A DNA stretch of 64,000 nt. Origin: Nocardiopsis xinjiangensis YIM 90004. Its GTDB lineage: Bacteria > Actinomycetota > Actinomycetes > Streptosporangiales > Streptosporangiaceae. The stretch spans positions 12,072 through 76,071 of the forward strand of contig NZ_ANBE01000007.1 in the NCBI RefSeq assembly GCF_000341145.1, in the 5' to 3' direction. The number at the start of each line of letters is the position of its first letter. Position 1 is the stretch's first letter. A model generated the notes under the pieces. The model saw only the letters and a list, made by a program, of their open reading frames with translations, did no database searches and was not told the origin of the DNA. A program made the translations under genes and the position numbers. Positions 59,394-64,000 of the stretch are shown in pieces.

Positions 59394-60107
59394 TCAGCCG
59401 ATGCGCACGACCCGGAAGGGTTCGGCCAGGTGCCCCTCGGGCAGGCCTGCCTCGGTGGCGTTGGCGGCCATCCATTCGCGCAGCATCGGTTCGAGCTCGG
59501 CGATGTCGCCGACCTGGCTCTTGTGCGCGGCCAGCGCCGCCACCTTGCGTTCGAAGACCTCGGTGATGTCCGAGTGGTGATCGGGACGGGGCCCGCCGAC
59601 CACCCACACCTCGGGGACGGCCCACGGCGTCAGGCCCTCCTCGTAGAGGAGTTCACGGTGGGCGTGCGGGTTGCGGGCGTCCGGGAAGACCGCGTTGATG
59701 GCGGCTTCTCCGGCGGCCATGTGGTCGGGATGGCTGGCGGGGATACTGTCCCAGTCGCGTTCGGGGCTGGGGATGACCACACGCTGCGGCCGGACCTGGC
59801 GGATGACGCGGGCGATGTCGCGGCGCAGGTCGAGGGTGGCCTCGAGCCGCCCGTCGGGGTACCCGAGGAACCGTACGTCCTCGACCCCGGCCTCGGCGGC
59901 GGCCCGGCGCTGTTCCTCGCGACGCATCGCACCGATCTCGGCGCTGTCCATGGTGAGTTCGTCGCCGCCGGCCTCGCCGTCGGTGGCCATGAGGTAGACG
60001 ACCTCGGTCCCGGCCCGAGCCCACAGGGCGACGGTCCCAGCGCAGGAGAAGTCGGCGTCGTCGGGGTGGGCCATCACGACCAGGGCGCGTTCGGGGGCGT
60101 CAGACAC
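59394..60107 (-). CDS. PIG-L/LmbE-family deacetylase
   Basis: A 237-residue zinc-dependent N-acetylglucosaminyl deacetylase-fold protein. The metal motif AHPDDADF lies near residue 12 and the partner HPDHMAAG further on; TDGEAGGDEL is also typical. Relatives include MshB and Mca of mycothiol metabolism and many unknown deacetylases. I chose GTG 60107, preceded by AAGGAG with six-base spacing; the frame runs further upstream without such signals. No mycothiol gene is adjacent, so the substrate is open. Confidence 0.92.
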   Translation of the reverse strand: MSDAPERALVVMAHPDDADFSCAGTVALWARAGTEVVYLMATDGEAGGDELTMDSAEIGAMRREEQRRAAAEAGVEDVRFLGYPDGRLEATLDLRRDIARVIRQVRPQRVVIPSPERDWDSIPASHPDHMAAGEAAINAVFPDARNPHAHRELLYEEGLTPWAVPEVWVVGGPRPDHHSDITEVFERKVAALAAHKSQVGDIAELEPMLREWMAANATEAGLPEGHLAEPFRVVRIG

Positions 60108-60755
60108 CAGGGGCTCCTTCTCAGTCGCGGGCGTGCCCGCGTGTTCGGGGTCAGCCACCATCTTACGAAGCGCCGCTCGGGCCCTCTGCCCCGGTGTGCA
60201 CGGGCAGGCCCGGGTCTTTGGACGATCTGCTCTCCGGATGCGAGTAACCTCGCCCGGGGGCTTCGGCATCTCCTGTCACCTGGTACTTCTCGACCACCTC
60301 GCGCAACGAGGAGTCACACACGAAGGTCGGCATGACCGGATCTCGGACAGCCCTTCGACCCTGAGCTGTCGGATGCCCCTCTGATCGGTGTGCGGTTGGT
60401 GCTGCGGACCTCTGCCCGCGCTACCTCGGGCAGGGATGCCCTCGATTGGTGTTCGCCACCGACATTCGCGTCGCGGAGTGTCTCCACGGCGCGGCCCACT
60501 CTTTCCCGAACCCAGTGACGGTCGTCTCGATGACGACCGGCGCGTTCTCCTGCACGGCACGAAAGGCGAGTCACCGGACACGCACACCCGAGAGGCCCCA
60601 GCTCCTGGTGCCCCAACCTTCGAACGGGAGGTTCCCGTCCGTGAAAACCATCCTCGATGCATGGACAGCTGAAGACCACCGCCCACTGCCGTACAGAACA
60701 CCGTGCGGTGCGAAATCGCATCGTGCACTCCGAGTCGCGAGAGAAGAGTCGACCC
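60108..60755. other. Intergenic region without a supported gene
   Basis: This 648-bp gap separates the divergent PIG-L and BCCT genes. Several short frames cross it, but none shows a domain or consistent codon bias that I can recognise. It must contain the promoters of both genes. No clear repeat or terminator seen. Confidence 0.5.
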
Positions 60756-62321
60756 ATGAATGACGCCGCGACCACCCGAAGAACCGTCGGGGTGGTCTTC
60801 TGGGCCTCCCTCTCCGTCTCGGCGCTGTTCGTGGTCTGGGGAGTGGCCGCCCCGGACCACCAGACGGCCTCGATGAACGCCGCCCTGGGCTGGATCACCA
60901 CCAGGTTCGGCTGGACCTACCTCCTACTCCCCCTGCTGCTCCTGGTACTCCTGGTCGGGCTGGCCTGCAGCCGTTACGGACGTATCCGGCTGGGCTCCGA
61001 CGAGGACCGGCCCGAGTTCGCCACGCACACCTGGATCGCCATGATCCTGTGCGCAGTGATGGGCATCGGCCTGGTCTCCTACGGGGTCGCCGAGCCGATC
61101 TCACACTTCGCTACCCCTCCCCACGGGCTGGCCGAGGCGGGAACGCCCCAGGCGGCCGTCCTGGCACTCCAGTACTCCTTCTATGACTGGGGGCTGCACG
61201 CCTGGGCGATCTTCGCGGTCTTCGGCCTGGCCCTGGGCTACTCGATCCACCGCAAGGAGCGCCCCGGCCTGGTCAGCGCCCTGTTCCGGCCGCTGCTGGG
61301 CCGGCATGCCGACGGACCTGCCGGCAAGGCCATCGACATCCTCACGGTCTTCGCCACCCTGTTCGGGACCACGACCTCGCTCGGGTTGGGAGCCCTGCAG
61401 ATCGACAACGGCCTGAACCGTCTCCTGGGCACACCCAGCGGGACCACCACCCAGGTCGTCATCGTGGTCGTGGTCACGGTCCTGTTCAGCCTCTCGGCCG
61501 CCTCGGGCGTCAAGCGCGGCATCCGCTACATCAGCGAGATCAACCTCTCGGTCGCCTCACTGCTCTTCGTGTTCGTGCTCTTCCTCGGCCCGACGGCGTT
61601 CCTGGTCTCGCTGTTCCTGGAGTCCATCGGCCAGTACGGCAACGAGTTCCTGCTGATGAGTCTGCGCGGGCCGGCGTTCGGCGACATCGCGTGGCTGCAG
61701 GACTGGACCTACTTCATGATGGCCTGGTGGGTCTCCTGGGGTGCCTTCGTCGGCGTGTTCCTGGCGCGCATCTCGCGCGGGCGCACCATCCGCCAGTTCA
61801 TCCTGATCGTCCTCGGCCTGCCCAGCCTGGCCTTCTTCACCTGGTTCTCGGTGTTCGGCGGTTCGGCGATCGATCTGGACATGAACCACGGCACGGACAT
61901 CGCGGGCGCCACCGCGACGGAGATCAACAGCGCCTTCTTCGTGACCCTGGCCGAGTTCCCCCTCCCCACGGTCACGGCGGCGCTCGTGGTGATCCTGGCG
62001 GCGCTCTTCTTCATCTCGGGCGCCGACGCCAACACCTACGTGCTGGGCATGCTCACCACGCACGGCTCCATCCGGCCCCGAACATCGATCCTGCTGCTGT
62101 GGGGGGCGATGACCGGAGCCCTGGCGATCATCCTCCTGCTCTCGGGAGGGCTCGATGCCCTACAACAGACCGTCACCGTCAGTTCAGCGCCCTTCCTCGT
62201 CATCATCGTGGGCGTGGTCGTGTGCTTCCTCCGCGACCTGAGATCCGAAGGGGCGGTGGAACCCGACGTCGCTCCACGGCACCTGGAACACGTGACACCG
62301 GAAGGCCGTAAGCGCATGTGA
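60756..62321 (+). CDS. BCCT-family betaine/choline/carnitine transporter
   Basis: A 521-residue membrane transporter with about 12 helices of the BCCT family, which imports glycine betaine, choline or carnitine with sodium or protons for osmoprotection. Family features include GIGLVSYGVAEPISHFATPP (about 108-127), FYDWGLHAWAIFAVFGLALGY with the conserved Trp box, and TYFMMAWWVSWGAFVGVFLARISRGRTIRQF. ATG 60756 is the start; the frame runs upstream without support. The C-terminal tail after the last helix is short (about 30 residues). A hairpin terminator follows. Confidence 0.95.
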   Translation: MNDAATTRRTVGVVFWASLSVSALFVVWGVAAPDHQTASMNAALGWITTRFGWTYLLLPLLLLVLLVGLACSRYGRIRLGSDEDRPEFATHTWIAMILCAVMGIGLVSYGVAEPISHFATPPHGLAEAGTPQAAVLALQYSFYDWGLHAWAIFAVFGLALGYSIHRKERPGLVSALFRPLLGRHADGPAGKAIDILTVFATLFGTTTSLGLGALQIDNGLNRLLGTPSGTTTQVVIVVVVTVLFSLSAASGVKRGIRYISEINLSVASLLFVFVLFLGPTAFLVSLFLESIGQYGNEFLLMSLRGPAFGDIAWLQDWTYFMMAWWVSWGAFVGVFLARISRGRTIRQFILIVLGLPSLAFFTWFSVFGGSAIDLDMNHGTDIAGATATEINSAFFVTLAEFPLPTVTAALVVILAALFFISGADANTYVLGMLTTHGSIRPRTSILLLWGAMTGALAIILLLSGGLDALQQTVTVSSAPFLVIIVGVVVCFLRDLRSEGAVEPDVAPRHLEHVTPEGRKRM

Positions 62322-62332
62322 CGGGAGCCGTA

Positions 62333-62370
62333 TCGGGCTTCCGGGCGCCCCGCGCGTACCGGAAGCCCGA
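62333..62370. terminator. Hairpin terminator of the BCCT gene
   Basis: A perfect 12-bp stem (62333-62344 with 62359-62370) with a 14-base loop, 11 bp after the stop. The 62371-62591 stretch beyond it shows no supported gene. Confidence 0.8.
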
Positions 62371-62591
62371 CCGGGAAAGGCCGAGAAGGATCACTCAGGA
62401 ACATGGAGATCCTGGCCAGAGCACTTCGTCCGGCCAACAGAGGACGGGAACGATCGTAGAGGGGCGCCCACCGGCGCCTGCCCCCGGGCCCGCGTTCCGG
62501 ACCTCATCTGAAGCTCGTCCTGTTCCTGGGCATACGGATCCTCCCGATAGTCCGCAGCGATGCGCAAAGTCACGGCCGACAAGGGACACAG

Positions 62592-63062
62592 CTACGAAAC
62601 GACCCCAGCGCAACGAGGTGCGGACAGTCGCTTCCCGCCAAGAGAAGGACCATGCCGAGGGTCGACGCGCTTTCGCAGATGTGCGGGTGTCTCGGTGAGG
62701 ACGACTTCCATCGTCGGAAAGACGACCAGCTTGCGCAGGTGTCCCGCGAGTGCGGCGGAGTCCTTCCTGCCGAGCACGATGTGGGCGTGCAGCGCTGGTT
62801 CGCCGTTGTGGTCGGCGATATCGCCCGCGCACGAGGCCAACTCCAACTGCTCCTCGAAACTCGTGCAGCGCTGCTGTGAGACCTGCGGGTCGAAGTAGCC
62901 CAGCGTCGCGCTACGAGCAGCACCGATCGCCGTCAGACCCGCCGCCGTGATTCGCTCACGCTCGGCGAAGCCGGTGGCCTACTCGAATGCCTCGTCGCCT
63001 TTGTCCACCACGAGCAGAAGCGCGCGCAGCCCGTTCTCCTCGAGCAGTCGGGTGACCTTCAC
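62592..63062 (-). pseudogene. PPC/DUF296-domain gene with in-frame TAG stop
   Basis: Read from GTG 63062, the frame gives KVTRLLEENGLRALLLVVD and KGDEAFE. It then meets TAG at 62981-62979 and continues in the same frame with ATGFAERERITAAGLTAIGA, ATLGYFDPQ, FEEQLELASCAGDIADHNGE, ALHAHIVLGRKDSAALAGHL and VVLTETPAHLRKRVD. This is a complete PPC (plants and prokaryotes conserved, DUF296) domain of about 150 residues, interrupted only by one stop at the place of an ordinary codon. AAGGGG precedes the GTG. Either a recent nonsense pseudogene or a sequencing error. The last 20 residues deviate from the family. Confidence 0.8.
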
Positions 63063-63098
63063 AGTGTTCTGCCCCTTCCGGACGGGCGCGGGGCAGGC

Positions 63099-63944
63099 TC
63101 ATGAGGAGACGGACGTGTAGGGGGCGATGTCGTAGGCCTTCTGCACCAGTTCCGGGCGCCTTCCGTCGTTGAGCCCGCGCTCCCAGAAGCCCTCGACCTG
63201 TTGGCGGACCGCGGGTTCCATCTCCTCGGGAAGCACGTGGCGGTAGCGCGTGTCCTGGCCGAGCAGCACCTTGATCGTTGTCTCGAAGACGGGCTCTGGA
63301 TCGTACTGTTCATGGGGGAAGGACAACTCGGAATAGTCGAAGAGGCGCTGGGACGGGTCGTCGCCCCACGTCTTCCACTCCTCGAACATGGTGTCGTTGA
63401 ACCCCGTCAGGAAGGGCCCCGGGTTGACGGTTGCGACGGTGACACCGAACTCGGCCAGTTCCTGGTCCAACGCGTCGGCGAAGGCCTCCACAGCATGTTT
63501 GGAACCCGAGTAGGCACCGGTGAACGGATCCGTGGTGAGCCCCGCGACCGAGGACATGAAGACGATCCTGCCGCTCCGACGTGCCGCCATCCTCTTCGCG
63601 AATTCCTGGGTGAGCAGGACCGGGCCGAACACGTTGACGTCGAACTGCCGGAACAGCCGGTCCTCGGGGATGTCCACGGTCGATCCGCCCTCGGAGACAC
63701 CCGCGTTGTTGAGCAGAACATCGACGTCCCACGTCCAGGCGTGCTTCCGGTCGTCGGGATCGGTCACGTCCAGCTTCTCCACGCGCAGGCCCGCCCCGCG
63801 CGCCTCCGCCTCGGATCGGAGCGAGTTGACCTGCGCGATGATCTCGACGCCGGCGATGACGTCGTGCCCCTGGGACGCGAGCCTCAGAGCGATCTCCTTG
63901 CCAAAACCCGTACCCGCCCCGGTGATGAGGATCGTTCCGGTCAT
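63099..63944 (-). CDS. Short-chain dehydrogenase/reductase
   Basis: A 281-residue classical SDR with an NAD(P)-binding motif TGAGTGFGKEIA (8-19), NNAGVSEGG, the catalytic Ser in IVFMSSVAG, and YSGSKHAVEAF with Tyr and Lys. The C-terminal extension (about 200-281) is longer than in minimal SDRs and may shape the substrate pocket. ATG 63944 follows GAAGGGAAC. Its own neighbour upstream lies outside the window. Substrate unknown. Confidence 0.92.
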   Translation of the reverse strand: MTGTILITGAGTGFGKEIALRLASQGHDVIAGVEIIAQVNSLRSEAEARGAGLRVEKLDVTDPDDRKHAWTWDVDVLLNNAGVSEGGSTVDIPEDRLFRQFDVNVFGPVLLTQEFAKRMAARRSGRIVFMSSVAGLTTDPFTGAYSGSKHAVEAFADALDQELAEFGVTVATVNPGPFLTGFNDTMFEEWKTWGDDPSQRLFDYSELSFPHEQYDPEPVFETTIKVLLGQDTRYRHVLPEEMEPAVRQQVEGFWERGLNDGRRPELVQKAYDIAPYTSVSS

Positions 63945-64000
63945 GGTGTTCCCTTCGATGAGTCGGTGGATTCTTTGAAGGCCGTGCCGGAATGGGGTCA

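Noticed and set aside
60276-60901. Overlapping frames in the PIG-L/BCCT gap on both strands
   Set aside because: No domain, no consistent start signals and mutually contradictory frames.

Overview
The window is high-GC DNA (roughly 70 percent by eye) with GTG and TTG starts, start/stop overlaps of the ATGA and GTGA type, LacI- and DeoR-controlled sugar operons, a PF04672-type methyltransferase and a DUF222/HNH gene. This points to a filamentous actinomycete. A Nocardiopsis-like member of the Streptosporangiales is my guess from gene content, not something I could test.

Layout. (1) 1-11.3 kb is a galactoside locus. A minus-strand operon encodes a lipoprotein binding protein, two permeases, a GH36 alpha-galactosidase and a GH2 beta-galactosidase cut by the window edge. 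It is divergent from a plus-strand operon of a DeoR regulator, galT, galE and galK, in which all four genes overlap by 4 bp. (2) 11.3-18.7 kb is accessory DNA. It holds three decayed gene fragments packed end to end, a membrane protein, tRNA-Pro(GGG), an amidohydrolase, an isolated Rad50/SMC-like ATPase with a Cys4 zinc-hook-like centre, an XRE-family remnant, and a two-gene Fic module. (3) 18.7-40.6 kb is a pectin (rhamnogalacturonan-I) utilisation regulon. It contains a binding protein, two permeases 16 kb away, a PL11 rhamnogalacturonan lyase, a GH42 beta-galactosidase, a secreted beta-helix protein, several Gfo/Idh/MocA dehydrogenases, an enolase-superfamily enzyme, a TIM-barrel isomerase, a DUF993 protein, a PmoA-like protein, a cupin and a LacI regulator. 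Eight copies of a GGnAAGCGCTTnCC-type palindrome tie these promoters together, including the regulator's own. (4) 40.6-54.6 kb is the L-rhamnose locus: rhaM, rhaS, rhaQ, rhaP, rhaT, a LacI regulator, rhaB, a fused aldolase-dehydrogenase and rhaI, with TTGAAACGTTTCAA-like operators. A tetR, FAD-monooxygenase and broken SnoaL-like cassette sits inside it. (5) 54.8-64 kb is mixed: a methyltransferase, a phosphoribosyltransferase, a DUF222/HNH gene enclosed by about 360-bp inverted flanking repeats, a PIG-L deacetylase, a BCCT transporter, a PPC/DUF296 gene with an in-frame stop, and an SDR.

How the genes fit together. The lyase and the secreted beta-helix protein would attack rhamnogalacturonan outside the cell, and the shared-promoter ABC system would import oligosaccharides. 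GH42, GH2 and GH36 would release galactose, which the Leloir genes convert to UDP-sugars and glucose-1-phosphate. Released rhamnose would enter through RhaSPQT and go through RhaM, RhaI, RhaB and the fused aldolase-dehydrogenase towards dihydroxyacetone phosphate and lactate.

The items most deserving a second look are the inverted-repeat-enclosed DUF222/HNH unit, the orphan Rad50-like ATPase, the Fic pair, and the twin promoter-operator modules that unite a physically split ABC transporter.
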